Positions 1 through 8,802 of a DNA stretch of 64,000 nucleotides are shown piece by piece (position 1 is the first letter of the stretch; each line of letters opens with the position of its first letter). The notes beneath the pieces are model-generated. The model saw only the letters and a program-made list of their open reading frames with translations, was not told the origin of the DNA and made no database searches. The position numbers and the translations under genes were made by a program. The stretch spans positions 1 through 64,000 of the forward strand of contig NZ_SSXI01000233.1 of NCBI RefSeq assembly GCF_004803405.1, in the 5' to 3' direction. The DNA comes from Nocardioides sp. (lineage in GTDB: Bacteria > Actinomycetota > Actinomycetes > Propionibacteriales > Nocardioidaceae).

Positions 1-1031
1 CAGCAGTCGTGCACGGGGCCGCGGGAGCCGACGGCGGCACGCTCGACCGGCTCACCACGCTCGGCAGCGGCTCGCTCGAGCACCAGGTCGCGGATCGCCT
101 CGACGAAGCGGGGGTGGGTGCCGGCCGAGGCCGCGCGCCGCGCGGGGATGCCGAGCCGATCGGCAGTGGCGAGCGCCTCGGTGTCGAGGTCGTAGACCAC
201 CTCCATGTGGTCGGAGACGAAGCCGACGGGGATCAGCACGACGGCGGCCACGCCCTCCCGGGCCAGCTCCTCGAGCCGGTCGTTGACGTCCGGCTCGAGC
301 CACGGCGTGCGCGGCGAGCCGGACCGGGAGCAGAAGACCAGCTCGTGCGGGCGGGCCACCTGCGTCGTCTCGCGCAGCCGGGCGGCCACCGCGTCGGCGA
401 CGTCGAGGTGCTGCGCCAGGTAGGCCCCTCCATCGGGCCCGCTGTCGTCGTTCATCGCGTCGGGGATCGAGTGGGTGACGAAGACCAGTCGCGCGGCGTC
501 GCGGACCTCGTCGGGCAGGTCGTCGAGGGCGGCGGCAGCACCGTCGACGACCGCGTCCACGAACCCCGGGTGGTTGTAGTACGGCCGGACCTTGTCGAGC
601 CGGGGAGCCAGGTGGCCCTCCGGCACCGCGTCGGTGGCCGCCGCGAGGTTGTCGAGGTACTGCCGGCAGCTCGACCAGGACGAGTAGGCCGACGTGACGA
701 CGCACACCGCACGCCGCACCCCGTCGGCGGCCATCCGCGCGACCGTGTCGGTCAGGTACGGCTCCCAGTTGCGGTTGCCCCAGTAGACGGGGAGGTCGAC
801 GCCGTTCGCCGCGAAGTCGGCCTCGATCGCGGCGATCAGGGCCTCATTCTGGTCGTTGATCGGCGACTTGCCGCCGAACAGGTAATAGTGCTGGCCGACC
901 TCCTCGAGCCGCTCGCGCGGGATCCCGCGACCCCGCGTGACGTTCTCGAGGAAGGGCACGACGTCCTCGGGCTTCTCCGGACCGCCGAAGGAGAGGAGCA
1001 GGAGGGCGTCATAGGGATCCGGATTGGGCAC
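1..1031 (-). CDS. hemH: Ferrochelatase (coproporphyrin/protoporphyrin ferrochelatase), 3' end at or beyond window edge
   Basis: The 343 visible residues match the ferrochelatase family, which inserts Fe(II) into a porphyrin at the end of haem synthesis; in actinobacteria the known substrate is coproporphyrin III. Visible motifs are the N-terminal LLLSFGGPE segment, the VTHSIP catalytic histidine motif (His187) and the [14 protein letters not shown] segment near residue 240. The family is usually about 340 residues, so the stop should lie only a few bases left of the window; the last bases read TG, as if a TGA follows. The GTG start at 1031 is chosen because the in-frame protein begins [13 protein letters not shown], and a TACGAT -10 hexamer (1038-1043) ends six bases before it, predicting a leaderless mRNA. 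It is divergent from the MFS gene. Confidence 0.93.
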   Translation of the reverse strand, partial: MPNPDPYDALLLLSFGGPEKPEDVVPFLENVTRGRGIPRERLEEVGQHYYLFGGKSPINDQNEALIAAIEADFAANGVDLPVYWGNRNWEPYLTDTVARMAADGVRRAVCVVTSAYSSWSSCRQYLDNLAAATDAVPEGHLAPRLDKVRPYYNHPGFVDAVVDGAAAALDDLPDEVRDAARLVFVTHSIPDAMNDDSGPDGGAYLAQHLDVADAVAARLRETTQVARPHELVFCSRSGSPRTPWLEPDVNDRLEELAREGVAAVVLIPVGFVSDHMEVVYDLDTEALATADRLGIPARRAASAGTHPRFVEAIRDLVLERAAAERGEPVERAAVGSRGPVHDC

Positions 1032-1037
1032 GTGCCC

Positions 1038-1043
1038 ATCGTA
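1038..1043 (-). promoter_or_regulatory. -10 element of hemH, leaderless type
   Basis: TACGAT on the minus strand lies six bases upstream of the GTG start of hemH. No Shine-Dalgarno sequence fits in between. Inferred leaderless promoter. Confidence 0.45.
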
Positions 1044-1063
1044 GGGAGGACGATGTCCCCGCC

Positions 1064-2311
1064 ATGTCGCACTCTCCCCCGGAGCGCAGCGGCGGCGCGC
1101 TGGCGCCGTACCGACTGATCTTCACGCCCCCCACCGCGCTGTTCAGCGCGACGGGGCTGGTGGCGCGTCTCCCCATCTCCATGGTCGGCCTGGGCATCGT
1201 GCTGCTGGCCGAGCACGAGACGGGGTCCTACGGCTTCGCCGGCTCCGTGTCGGCGGTCGCCCTCATCGCGAACGCGCTCTTCGCCGTCGTGCAGGGTCGC
1301 CTGCTGGACCGGCTGGGACAGGGCCGGGTCCTGCCCGTGGCGGTGACGCTCTGGGGCGTGGGCCTGGCCGGCGCGATGGCGGCGCTCTCGTGGGACTGGC
1401 CCATCTGGTCGGTGTACGTCCTCGCCGGGGTGGCCGGCGCAGCGCTGCCGTCCGTCGGCACCTGCGTGCGTGCCCGGTGGTCGCACGTGCTCGCCGATCG
1501 CCCCGACCGCCTCCACACGGCCTTCTCCTTCGAGGCGGTGGCGGATGAGGCGGTGTTCCTGGTCGGCCCGATCGCGGTGACGATGCTCGCGACCGGCGTG
1601 CACCCCGTCGCGGGACTCGCCGCCGCCCTGCTGAGCGGGCTGCTCGGCACCTATGCCTTCGCTGCGCAACGCCGCACCGAGCCGCCGGCCCATCCGCCTG
1701 TCGCTGCGGGTGGTGTCAAGGCACCGATGCCGTGGGGAGCGATCGGTCCGCTGACCATGGTGGCCGTGGCGCTCGGCGTGCTGTTCGGGGCAGCCGAGGT
1801 GGTGACCGTCGCGTTCTCGGAGGAGGAGGGCCGCAAGTCCGCGGCCGGGTTCCTGCTGGCGATCTGGGCCCTGGGGAGCCTTGCCGCCGGCCTGATCTCC
1901 GGGGCGATCACCTGGCGCCGCGGGCCGCTGACGAGGCTGCGCTGGGGTGCGTTCGGGATGGCGCTCGCCACGCTTCCCCTTCCCTTCGTCCCGTCCCTGC
2001 CGGTGATGGGCGCGGTGCTCCTGATCGGCGGGTTCGCCATCTCGCCCACCCTGATCGCCGCGATGTCTCTGGCCGAGCAGGTGCTGCCACCGGCTCGGCT
2101 GACCGAGGGCATGGCGTTCATCCAGACCGGGATCGCGGCGGGCCTCGCGCCGGGCGCCGCGGTCGCCGGCGTGATCATCGACCGCGCAGGCGCCTCGCCC
2201 TCCTACCTGGTCTGCGCGGTCGGCGGCGTGCTCGCGCTGACGGGCGCCCTGCTCACCCGGGTCCCCGCTACGGTGCGGACCCATGAGCGGACCGATGAGC
2301 ACGTGGCGTAA
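1064..2311 (+). CDS. MFS transporter, 12-helix type
   Basis: A 415-residue integral membrane protein with alternating hydrophobic segments along its length. A motif-A-like loop, [11 protein letters not shown], follows the second helix near residue 80, as in major facilitator superfamily permeases. The central loop (about residues 205-225) is the expected hydrophilic hinge between two six-helix halves. It probably moves a small molecule across the cytoplasmic membrane by proton antiport. The substrate cannot be read from the sequence. The gene is divergent from hemH with 32 bases between start codons. Its 3' end overlaps the next gene by 29 bases in another frame, so the two are probably co-transcribed. 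The ATG start gives a short polar N-terminus before the first helix. Confidence 0.85.
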   Translation: MSHSPPERSGGALAPYRLIFTPPTALFSATGLVARLPISMVGLGIVLLAEHETGSYGFAGSVSAVALIANALFAVVQGRLLDRLGQGRVLPVAVTLWGVGLAGAMAALSWDWPIWSVYVLAGVAGAALPSVGTCVRARWSHVLADRPDRLHTAFSFEAVADEAVFLVGPIAVTMLATGVHPVAGLAAALLSGLLGTYAFAAQRRTEPPAHPPVAAGGVKAPMPWGAIGPLTMVAVALGVLFGAAEVVTVAFSEEEGRKSAAGFLLAIWALGSLAAGLISGAITWRRGPLTRLRWGAFGMALATLPLPFVPSLPVMGAVLLIGGFAISPTLIAAMSLAEQVLPPARLTEGMAFIQTGIAAGLAPGAAVAGVIIDRAGASPSYLVCAVGGVLALTGALLTRVPATVRTHERTDEHVA

Positions 2312-3599
2312 CTGGGCCGGCCTCGAGTCCGCCTCGGGCGTGCGGGCGGTGACGCCGGCGTCGGCGGAGGAGGTGAGGTCCGAGGTGCTGCAGGCCCGGG
2401 AGTCCGGGCAGACCGTGAAGGCGGCCGGCACCGGGCACAGCTTCACCGCGATCGCGAAGCCCGAGCACGTCCATCTGCTCCCCGACCGCATGCGCGGGAT
2501 CCTCGCCGTGGACCGCGAGGCGATGACGGTCACCGCGCTGGCCGGCACGCAGCTGAAGGTCCTCAACGCCGAGCTCGGGCGGCTCGGCCTGAGCCTGCAC
2601 AACATGGGCGACATCGCCGAGCAGACGCTCGCCGGGGCGATCGCGACGGGCACCCACGGCACCGGCGGCCGGGCGGCCGGTCTGGCCGCCCAGGTGGTCG
2701 GGCTGGAGCTGGTGACGGGCACCGGCCAGCTCCTCCGGGCGACGCCGGAGGAGAACTCCGACGTGTTCGACCTCGCCCGCGTCGGGCTCGGCGCCCTGGG
2801 CATCCTGGTCTCGATCACCTTCGCCGTCGAGCCGCTCTTCCTGCTGCGTGCGGAGGAGCAGCCCATGTCGTGGGACGAGGCCCTGGCCTCGTTCGACGAG
2901 CTGACCTCGGCCAACGACCACGTCGACATGTACTGGTTCCCGCACTCCGAGCGGATGCTCACCAAGCGCAACCGACGGGTCGGAACCGACCTCTCGGCTG
3001 CCGAGCCGCTCCCCCGCTGGCGTGCGTGGCTGGACGACGACCTGCTCTCCAACACCCTGTTCGGAGCCCAGACCGCGGCGCTCAACTTGGCACCACGGGC
3101 GATCCCGGCCGCCAACCGCGCGGCGGCACGTCTGCTCGGGGCGCGCACCTACACCGACGTCGCGCACCGGGTCTTCACCACCGAGCGGAAGGTGGTCTTC
3201 CGGGAGATGGAGTACGCCGTCCCGCGCGAGCTCGGGATCGAGGCGCTTCGCGAGTGCCGGCGGGCCCTGGAGAGATCCGGCCTGACCGTGTCGTTCCCGG
3301 TGGAGATCCGGCTGGCGCCGGCCGACGACGTCCCGTTGTCGACGGCCTACGGACGGGACTCGCTCTACCTGGCGTTCCACACCCACCGGCGGGCCGACCA
3401 CGCTGCGTACTTCGCGGCGATGGAGCCGATCGTGCGCGACCACGGCGGCCGGCCGCACTGGGGCAAGCTGCACACCCTGGCCGCCGACGACCTCGCCGGA
3501 CGGTACCCCCGGTTCGACGCGTTCCTCCGCCTGCGGGACCGCCTGGACCCGGACCGGGTATTCACCAACCCCTACCTCGAGCGGGTGCTCGGGCCCTAG
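2283..3599 (+). CDS. FAD-linked D-arabinono-1,4-lactone oxidase / L-gulonolactone oxidase family
   Basis: A 438-residue flavoprotein of the VAO/PCMH fold. The N-terminal half carries the FAD-binding stretch AGTGHSFTAIA (GHSF at 51-54) and GAIATGTHGTG. The C-terminal half is the ALO domain, with the family hallmark HWGK at 392-395. Family members oxidise sugar-1,4-lactones such as L-gulono- or D-arabinono-lactone; the mycobacterial homologue acts as a gulonolactone dehydrogenase. ATG at 2283 overlaps the MFS gene by 29 bases. A second ATG at 2295 ([11 protein letters not shown]) fits family N-termini at least as well. Its stop codon overlaps the stop of the convergent SDR gene (CTAG at 3596-3599), so the two genes share terminal bases. 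Confidence 0.88.
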   Translation: MSGPMSTWRNWAGLESASGVRAVTPASAEEVRSEVLQARESGQTVKAAGTGHSFTAIAKPEHVHLLPDRMRGILAVDREAMTVTALAGTQLKVLNAELGRLGLSLHNMGDIAEQTLAGAIATGTHGTGGRAAGLAAQVVGLELVTGTGQLLRATPEENSDVFDLARVGLGALGILVSITFAVEPLFLLRAEEQPMSWDEALASFDELTSANDHVDMYWFPHSERMLTKRNRRVGTDLSAAEPLPRWRAWLDDDLLSNTLFGAQTAALNLAPRAIPAANRAAARLLGARTYTDVAHRVFTTERKVVFREMEYAVPRELGIEALRECRRALERSGLTVSFPVEIRLAPADDVPLSTAYGRDSLYLAFHTHRRADHAAYFAAMEPIVRDHGGRPHWGKLHTLAADDLAGRYPRFDAFLRLRDRLDPDRVFTNPYLERVLGP

Positions 3600-4396
3600 C
3601 CACCGGCGTCCCGCCAGCCCGTGTCGAGCCCGTCGTGGCCGTGCGCGGCCATCAGCGACAGGCCGCCGTCGACGACGTACGACGACCCGGTCACGTACGA
3701 CGAGCGCGGGGACACCAGGAACTCGATCACCGATGCGACCTCGTTGACGTGACCGGGTCGCCCCGCCGGGTTGCCCGGCCGACTCTCGTGGAAGGCCTGG
3801 GCCTCCTCCTGCCCGGTCATCGGCGTGGAGATCTCACCCGGGGCGACGGCGTTGACGGTGATGTCGTGCTCGGCGAGCTCCAGGGCGAGCACCTTCGTCA
3901 GCATGCCCAGGCCGGCCTTGGCGGTGCAGTACGCCGCCGCGCCGTACCGCGGCAGGTGCTCGTGGACGCTGGTGATGTTGACGATCCGGCCGCCGTGCCC
4001 GCCGGCGATCATGATCCGCGCGGCTCGCTGGGCGCACAGGAACGGTCCGTCGAGATCGGTGGCGAGCACGTGCCGCCAGGTCTCGAGCGACAGGTCGGTG
4101 ATCCGGTCGGTGTGGCCCGTGCCGGCGACGTTGACCAGCACCCCGAGGCCGCCGAGCTTCTCGGCGAGGCGGTCGACCACCTCGCCCGCGTCGGGACGAG
4201 ACGCCTCGAACGGCTCCGTGAACGCGTGCCGGCCGCGCGCCTCCACGGCGGCGACGGTGTCACGCAGCCCCGCCACGTCCCGGTGGCAGGTCAGCCCGAC
4301 GTCGAACCCCTCGGTCGCCAGCAGCTCCGCAGTGGCCTTGCCGATGCCGGAGTCACTGCCGGTGACGATCGCCTTGCGCGGGAATCTGTCGCTCAT
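3596..4396 (-). CDS. Classical short-chain dehydrogenase/reductase (SDR)
   Basis: A 266-residue Rossmann-fold oxidoreductase. It has the cofactor motif TGSDSGIG at 13-20, an NVAG motif in place of the usual NNAG, a serine in ITSVHEH and the catalytic pair in YCTAK. The C-terminal SSYVTGSSYVVDGGLSL is typical of 3-oxoacyl-reductase-like SDRs that use NAD(P)H. The substrate cannot be assigned. The N-terminal hydroxyl-dehydrogenase-like pattern resembles bacterial sugar or acyl alcohol dehydrogenases. The gene is divergent from the SEC-C/YchJ gene, with 34 bases between starts, and convergent with the lactone oxidase. The ATG start at 4396 is preceded by a TACCCG hexamer six bases away, a weak leaderless-type -10. 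Confidence 0.85.
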   Translation of the reverse strand: MSDRFPRKAIVTGSDSGIGKATAELLATEGFDVGLTCHRDVAGLRDTVAAVEARGRHAFTEPFEASRPDAGEVVDRLAEKLGGLGVLVNVAGTGHTDRITDLSLETWRHVLATDLDGPFLCAQRAARIMIAGGHGGRIVNITSVHEHLPRYGAAAYCTAKAGLGMLTKVLALELAEHDITVNAVAPGEISTPMTGQEEAQAFHESRPGNPAGRPGHVNEVASVIEFLVSPRSSYVTGSSYVVDGGLSLMAAHGHDGLDTGWRDAGG

Positions 4397-4430
4397 GAGA
4401 TCCGGGTACCCGTGCCGTCACAATCGATCC

Positions 4431-4817
4431 ATGGCGAGGACACCTGCGTGCCCGTGCGGCTCCGGGAGGCGGTACGACGAGTGCTGCCGCCCCCTTCACC
4501 GCGGCCAGGACGCGGCGCGCACGGCCGAGGAGCTGATGCGCTCGCGGTACTCCGCCTTCGTGGTGCACGACGCGTCGTACCTCCTCCGCACCTGGCACCC
4601 GGCGACCCGCCCGGAGTCGCTGGACCTCGACGACCGCGTCCGGTGGACCGGGCTGGACGTGCTGGCGACCGAGGCCGGAGGTCCGGCGGACGAGAGGGGC
4701 CTGGTGGAGTTCCGCGCGCACCACGTCGTGGCCGGTGTGCCCGGCAGCCTCCACGAGGTCAGCCGGTTCCGCCGGCAGGGAGGCGCGTGGCTCTACGTCC
4801 GCGGACGGCACGTCTAG
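4431..4817 (+). CDS. YchJ/UPF0225 family protein with SEC-C-like zinc motif
   Basis: A 128-residue protein that begins MARTPACPCGSGRRYDECC. Cys7, Cys9, Cys18 and Cys19 form the SEC-C-like metal-binding motif. The rest is the small NTF2-like domain typical of the YchJ family (RYSAFVVHDASYLLRTWHP followed by a VEFRAHH strand). The function of the family is not established; the SEC-C motif suggests zinc binding and protein-protein contact. The reading frame is open far upstream, but the first in-frame ATG that gives the family N-terminus is at 4431. A CACAAT hexamer lies six bases before it. Confidence 0.85.
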   Translation: MARTPACPCGSGRRYDECCRPLHRGQDAARTAEELMRSRYSAFVVHDASYLLRTWHPATRPESLDLDDRVRWTGLDVLATEAGGPADERGLVEFRAHHVVAGVPGSLHEVSRFRRQGGAWLYVRGRHV

Positions 4818-4967
4818 ACCGGCTCGCACGACACAAATGTCGACACATCGCCACACGCCGAGCGCGCAACCGGATCCGGCGGTGCTCCCGGCGTAGGCTC
4901 GGCGCCACCGGAGCAGCACCCCGGCACCAGGCAGACGTACCCCCAGGCAGACGACCAAGGACGACAC
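4818..4967 (+). promoter_or_regulatory. Upstream region of sepH with -10 candidate
   Basis: This 150-base gap has no gene. TAGGCT at 4894-4899 is a plausible -10 element for sepH and would give a leader of about 60 bases. A perfect 8-base palindrome TGTCGACA (4838-4845) and a small stem CGACA/TGTCG (4829-4842) follow the YchJ stop and may weakly terminate it. Confidence 0.35.
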
Positions 4968-5891
4968 ATGGCGGACAAGGCACACCTCGCCCTCGCCGGC
5001 GTCAGTCCCGACCGTCGCCGCCTGCTGCTGGTGGACGACAACGGCGTCGAGTTCACCCTCGACATCACGTCCGACCTCCGCGCGGCGGTGCGCGGTGAGA
5101 CCACCCGTCTCGGCCAGTTGGAGATCCAGATGAGCAGCAGCATCCGTCCCCGCGAGATCCAGACCCGCATCCGTGCCGGCGAGTCCGCGGAGGCGGTCGC
5201 GCAGGCGGCCGGCACCACGGTGGACGCGATCATGTCCTACGTCGCGCCCGTCCTCGCCGAGCGCGAGCACGTCGCGGCACGCGCCCAGAAGGCCTCGCTG
5301 CGCCGCGCCCCCGGGGAGTCCGCGCCTGCCCACACCCAGACCCGTGCCCTGGGCGACGCCGTCGCCGCCCACCTCCGCGGCATCGGAGCCGACCCGGCGA
5401 CCGCCGTCACCTGGGACGCCTACCGCCGCGAGACCGGACGCTGGGTGCTCTCCGGCACGTTCGGGATTGGCGAGCGCAGCGGCACCGCGCGGTTCACCTT
5501 CGACGCCCCCGGCAACTACGCGCTCGCCGACAACGACGACGCCCGCTGGCTGGTCGGCGATCTCCGCTCCGAGACCCCCACGATGACCCGGGACGACCTG
5601 CAGCAGGTCCGCCAGCGCCGGCTGGCCGCCGTGCCTGCCGACGAGCTGCCGCTGGGCGACGACGCGCTCGACCTGGTCAGCGGTGAAGCCGCCGAGGCGC
5701 TGGTCGACATCCCCGAGCCGCGGTACGACGAGCCGATCCGCGCGACGGCGGACCAGGCGCTGGTCGCCGATTCGGCGCAGGCCGAGGCGGAGGCCGAGCA
5801 GGCCCGCCACCGCCGCCCGGTCCAGAAGAAGCGCGGCCGCGCCTCGGTTCCGAGCTGGGACGAGATCATGTTCGGCGGCGGCGACCAGTAG
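4968..5891 (+). CDS. sepH: Cell-division protein SepH (DUF3071 family)
   Basis: A 307-residue protein with the conserved actinobacterial SepH N-terminus. A beta-rich start (LALAGVSPDRRRLLLVDDNGVEF) is followed by a helix-turn-helix-like segment (SIRPREIQTRIRAGESAEAVAQAAGTTVDAI, about residues 50-80). The C-terminal half contains the second conserved domain (WDAYRRETGRWVLSGTF at about 145-160), a variable acidic linker and a basic tail (RRPVQKKRGRA). In Streptomyces and mycobacteria SepH binds FtsZ through its N-terminal domain and promotes Z-ring assembly; the same role is inferred here. ATG at 4968 has only a weak ribosome-binding site (AAGG seven bases upstream). The next gene starts 57 bases later with its own promoter. 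Confidence 0.9.
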   Translation: MADKAHLALAGVSPDRRRLLLVDDNGVEFTLDITSDLRAAVRGETTRLGQLEIQMSSSIRPREIQTRIRAGESAEAVAQAAGTTVDAIMSYVAPVLAEREHVAARAQKASLRRAPGESAPAHTQTRALGDAVAAHLRGIGADPATAVTWDAYRRETGRWVLSGTFGIGERSGTARFTFDAPGNYALADNDDARWLVGDLRSETPTMTRDDLQQVRQRRLAAVPADELPLGDDALDLVSGEAAEALVDIPEPRYDEPIRATADQALVADSAQAEAEAEQARHRRPVQKKRGRASVPSWDEIMFGGGDQ

Positions 5892-5936
5892 GTAGGTCCA
5901 GTTCGCGGACGCGCGCCACGAAGGCCTCGCCAGGCG

Positions 5937-5942
5937 TAACCT
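5937..5942 (+). promoter_or_regulatory. -10 element, leaderless type, for the acyl-CoA reductase-like gene
   Basis: TAACCT ends six bases before the ATG at 5949. There is no room for a ribosome-binding site downstream of a start point at the A of the ATG. Inferred. Confidence 0.5.
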
Positions 5943-5948
5943 GCGCGC

Positions 5949-7988
5949 ATGGCCTACTTCGTCACCGGCGCCACGGGGTTCATCGGGCGCCATCTCGTTG
6001 CCGAGCTCGTCGACCACCGGCAGGGTCCGGTCTTCGTCCTGGTGCGCGCGTCGTCGCTCCCGCGCATGGAGGCGTTCGTCCGCCAGTGGGGGTCGACGCG
6101 GGTACAGCCCGTCGTCGGCGATCTCGCTGAGCCGGGCCTCGGCGTCGACCCCGCCTGGGTCGAGGAGCACGCCGGAAAGATCGACCACTTCTTCCATCTC
6201 GCGGCCATCTACGACATGACCGCCGACGACGCGACGAACGAGGCGATGAACGTCGGTGGCACCCGCCACGCGCTCGCCCTCGCGGAGAGCCTGCAGGCGG
6301 GCTGCTTCCACCAGGTCTCGTCCGTCGCCGCGGCCGGGGACTACCACGGCCGGTTCGACGAGTCGATGTTCGACGAGGGCCAGCCGCTGCCGTCGCCGTA
6401 CCACCGGACGAAGTACGAGTCGGAGAAGATCGTCCGGTACGAAGCGACCGTGCCGTGGCGGGTCTACCGGCCGGCCATCGTGGTCGGTGACTCCGGGACC
6501 GGCACCATGGACAAGGTCGACGGCCCCTACTACTTCTTCCCCGTGATCAAGCGGTTGCGCGACCTCTTCCCGGCGCGGCTGCCCCTGCTCGGCGTCGACC
6601 TCGGCGACACCAACGTGGTGCCGGTGGACTACGTCGCCAAGGCGATGGACCACCTCGCACACCTGCCCGGGCGGGACGGCGAGGCGTTCCACCTCGTCAA
6701 CCCCGAGCCGCAGCCGGTCGTGGACATGATCAACGCGTTCTGCGCCGCCGCGGGCGCCCCGCGCTTCGCCACCCCGGTGGACCGCAGCATCACCACGGCG
6801 GGTGGGCTGATCCCCCGCGCACTGCGACCCTCCACGCTGGTCAACGCCATGGTCCGCTCGGCGCCGGCGCAGCTGATGCTCGACCAGACGGTCGGGCGTC
6901 TCGGCATCCCCGCCGAGGTGCTCTCGCACACGTCCTTCCCCTCCGTCTTCGACTCCAGGGTGACCGAGAGGGCCCTCGCCGGGTCCGGGATCTCGGTGCC
7001 TCCGCTGGAGACCTACGCCCGTGCCCTCTGGTCGTACTGGGAGGAGAACCTCGACGACTCCGTGGCACGCGACCCGAAGGCGCGCGCCGCGCTCAAGGGC
7101 AAGCTCGTGGTGATCACCGGCGCCTCGTCGGGCATCGGCAAGGTGACCGCCCTCAAGGTCGCCCAGGCCGGCGGCATCCCGGTGCTGGTCGCCCGCGGCA
7201 AGGAGAAGCTCGAGGACACCAAGGCCACCATCGAGATGCGCGGCGGGCAGGCACACGTCTTCGCCTGCGACCTCTCCGATCTCGAGGCGATCGACAGCCT
7301 GTGCGAGCGGATGGTGGAGGAGCTGCCGAGCGTCGACTTCGTCGTCAACAACGCCGGCCGGTCGATCCGCCGGTCACTGAAGCTGTCGCAGGACCGGTTC
7401 CACGACTTCGAGCGCACGATGCAGCTGAACTACTTCGGCGCGATCCGACTGGTGATGGGCCTGATGCCGCAGCTGCACCGGCAGCGGTCCGGGCACATCG
7501 TCAACATCTCCTCGATCGGCGTGCAGACCAACCCTCCCCGCTTCTCCGCCTACGTCGCGTCGAAGGCGGCGCTCGACTCGTGGAGCAACGTGGTCTCCTC
7601 GGAGGTCGTCGGCCACGGCATCACGTTCACCAACGTGCACATGCCCCTGGTGCGGACGCCGATGATCGCGCCGACCAGGATCTACGACAAGTTCCCCACC
7701 ATCTCCCCCGCTCAGGCGGCCGACGTGGTGATCCGCGCGATGGTGGACAAGCCGCACGAGATCAACACCGCGCTCGGGACCGCCGGAGCGCTGGCTCACA
7801 CGATCGCGCCGCGGGCGGCGTTCCGGGTGCTCAACCTGGCCTACCAGGTGTTCCCCGACTCGGCTGCCGCGAAGGGCCAGAAGCCGACCTCGGAAGCCGC
7901 CGCCGCAGCCGTCGAGGCGCCGGCCTCGAGTCACCGCGAGACCGAGCAGATGCTGCTCGCGCAGCTGTTCAGGGGCGTCCACTGGTAG
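5949..7988 (+). CDS. Two-domain SDR: NAD-epimerase-like/male-sterility domain plus C-terminal SDR; fatty acyl-CoA reductase-like (AcrA1 type)
   Basis: A 679-residue fusion of two dehydrogenase domains. The N-terminal half is an extended SDR (GATGFIGRH at 7-15, catalytic YHRTK at 151-155) of the male-sterility/NAD-binding-4 type that reduces thioester-bound acyl chains. The C-terminal half is a classical SDR starting about residue 385 (TGASSGIG at 390, NNAG, ISSIG, catalytic Y535 and K539 in YVASK). The same architecture occurs in mycobacterial AcrA1-type proteins, annotated as possible acyl-CoA reductases feeding fatty aldehyde or alcohol into wax-type lipids. Activity here is inferred from architecture. 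The mRNA is predicted leaderless. The 3' end overlaps the convergent sulfurtransferase gene by 20 bases. Confidence 0.85.
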   Translation: MAYFVTGATGFIGRHLVAELVDHRQGPVFVLVRASSLPRMEAFVRQWGSTRVQPVVGDLAEPGLGVDPAWVEEHAGKIDHFFHLAAIYDMTADDATNEAMNVGGTRHALALAESLQAGCFHQVSSVAAAGDYHGRFDESMFDEGQPLPSPYHRTKYESEKIVRYEATVPWRVYRPAIVVGDSGTGTMDKVDGPYYFFPVIKRLRDLFPARLPLLGVDLGDTNVVPVDYVAKAMDHLAHLPGRDGEAFHLVNPEPQPVVDMINAFCAAAGAPRFATPVDRSITTAGGLIPRALRPSTLVNAMVRSAPAQLMLDQTVGRLGIPAEVLSHTSFPSVFDSRVTERALAGSGISVPPLETYARALWSYWEENLDDSVARDPKARAALKGKLVVITGASSGIGKVTALKVAQAGGIPVLVARGKEKLEDTKATIEMRGGQAHVFACDLSDLEAIDSLCERMVEELPSVDFVVNNAGRSIRRSLKLSQDRFHDFERTMQLNYFGAIRLVMGLMPQLHRQRSGHIVNISSIGVQTNPPRFSAYVASKAALDSWSNVVSSEVVGHGITFTNVHMPLVRTPMIAPTRIYDKFPTISPAQAADVVIRAMVDKPHEINTALGTAGALAHTIAPRAAFRVLNLAYQVFPDSAAAKGQKPTSEAAAAAVEAPASSHRETEQMLLAQLFRGVHW

Positions 7989-8802
7989 CGCCGTCGCCGG
8001 TCTCGACCGGACGCGACGGGTCGCTCACCCACTCGCTCCAGCTCCCCGGGTAGAGCGCGGCGCGTACGCCGGCGACCTCCATGGCGAGCACGTCGTGGGC
8101 TGCGGTCACCCCGGACCCGCAGTAGGCCGCGATGTCGGCGCCCGGCACCGCACCGACCTCGGCGTAGGTCGCCGCCAGCTCCTCCGGGGCGCGGAACCGA
8201 CCGTCCTCGCGGAGGTTGCGGGCGCTGGGGACGTTGACGGCTCCGGGGATGTGGCCGGCCACGGGGTCGATCGGCTCGACCTCGCCGCGATAGCGCTCCG
8301 GGGCGCGGGCGTCGATGACGACCGCCCTGTGCTGGACGGTGGCGGCGTCGACGACCGGAGCCCGCCCGGGCCGGGCACGGAAGTCGCCCGGTGCCGGGAT
8401 CACGGCACCCGTCTCGGTCGGCATCCCGCCCGCGACCCACGCGGACCAGCCGCCGTCGAGCACGCGGACGTCCGTGTGGCCGTGGTAGCGCAGCAGCCAC
8501 CAGCACCGGGCCGCGGCGTGCCCGGCCCAGTCGTCGTACACGACCACGGGCCGGGCTTCGCTCACGCCGACCCTGCGCATCGCCGCCTCGAAGGCCGCAT
8601 CGTCGGGCAGCGGGTGGCGACCGCGCTCCCCCGGCGGCGCCGCGAGGTCACTCTCCAGGTCGACGTACGACGCCCCGGGGACGTGGCCTGTGGCGAACTC
8701 CTGCGGACCGGACGGTCCTCCCATCCGGTAGCGCACGTCGAGCACCGTGACGTGCTCGAGGGCCGCCGCGAGCCCGGCGACGTCGACCAACGGGGACCTC
8801 AC
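7969..8802 (-). CDS. Sulfurtransferase, tandem rhodanese domains (thiosulfate/3-mercaptopyruvate type)
   Basis: A 277-residue protein with two rhodanese domains. The first (about 1-130) is inactive in form, without a cysteine at the active-loop position. The second (about 140-270) has the active loop CGSGVT with Cys228 as the persulfide-carrying nucleophile. The CGSGVT loop matches the 3-mercaptopyruvate sulfurtransferase subgroup more than the CRKGVT loop of thiosulfate sulfurtransferases. Start choice: GTG at 8802 overlaps the TGA stop of the upstream GNAT gene as GTGA, so translation is coupled and the two form an operon. It converges on, and overlaps by 20 bases, the acyl-CoA reductase-like gene. 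Confidence 0.88.
   Translation of the reverse strand: MRSPLVDVAGLAAALEHVTVLDVRYRMGGPSGPQEFATGHVPGASYVDLESDLAAPPGERGRHPLPDDAAFEAAMRRVGVSEARPVVVYDDWAGHAAARCWWLLRYHGHTDVRVLDGGWSAWVAGGMPTETGAVIPAPGDFRARPGRAPVVDAATVQHRAVVIDARAPERYRGEVEPIDPVAGHIPGAVNVPSARNLREDGRFRAPEELAATYAEVGAVPGADIAAYCGSGVTAAHDVLAMEVAGVRAALYPGSWSEWVSDPSRPVETGDGATSGRP

Noticed and set aside
3596-3599. Overlapping stops of the lactone oxidase and SDR genes as a possible frameshift
   Set aside because: Both proteins end where their families end; the CTAG sequence simply supplies a stop on each strand.
4353-7256. Open minus-strand frame of 967 codons opposite sepH and the acyl-CoA reductase-like gene
   Set aside because: No recognisable domain, skewed composition, and it crosses well-supported plus-strand genes.
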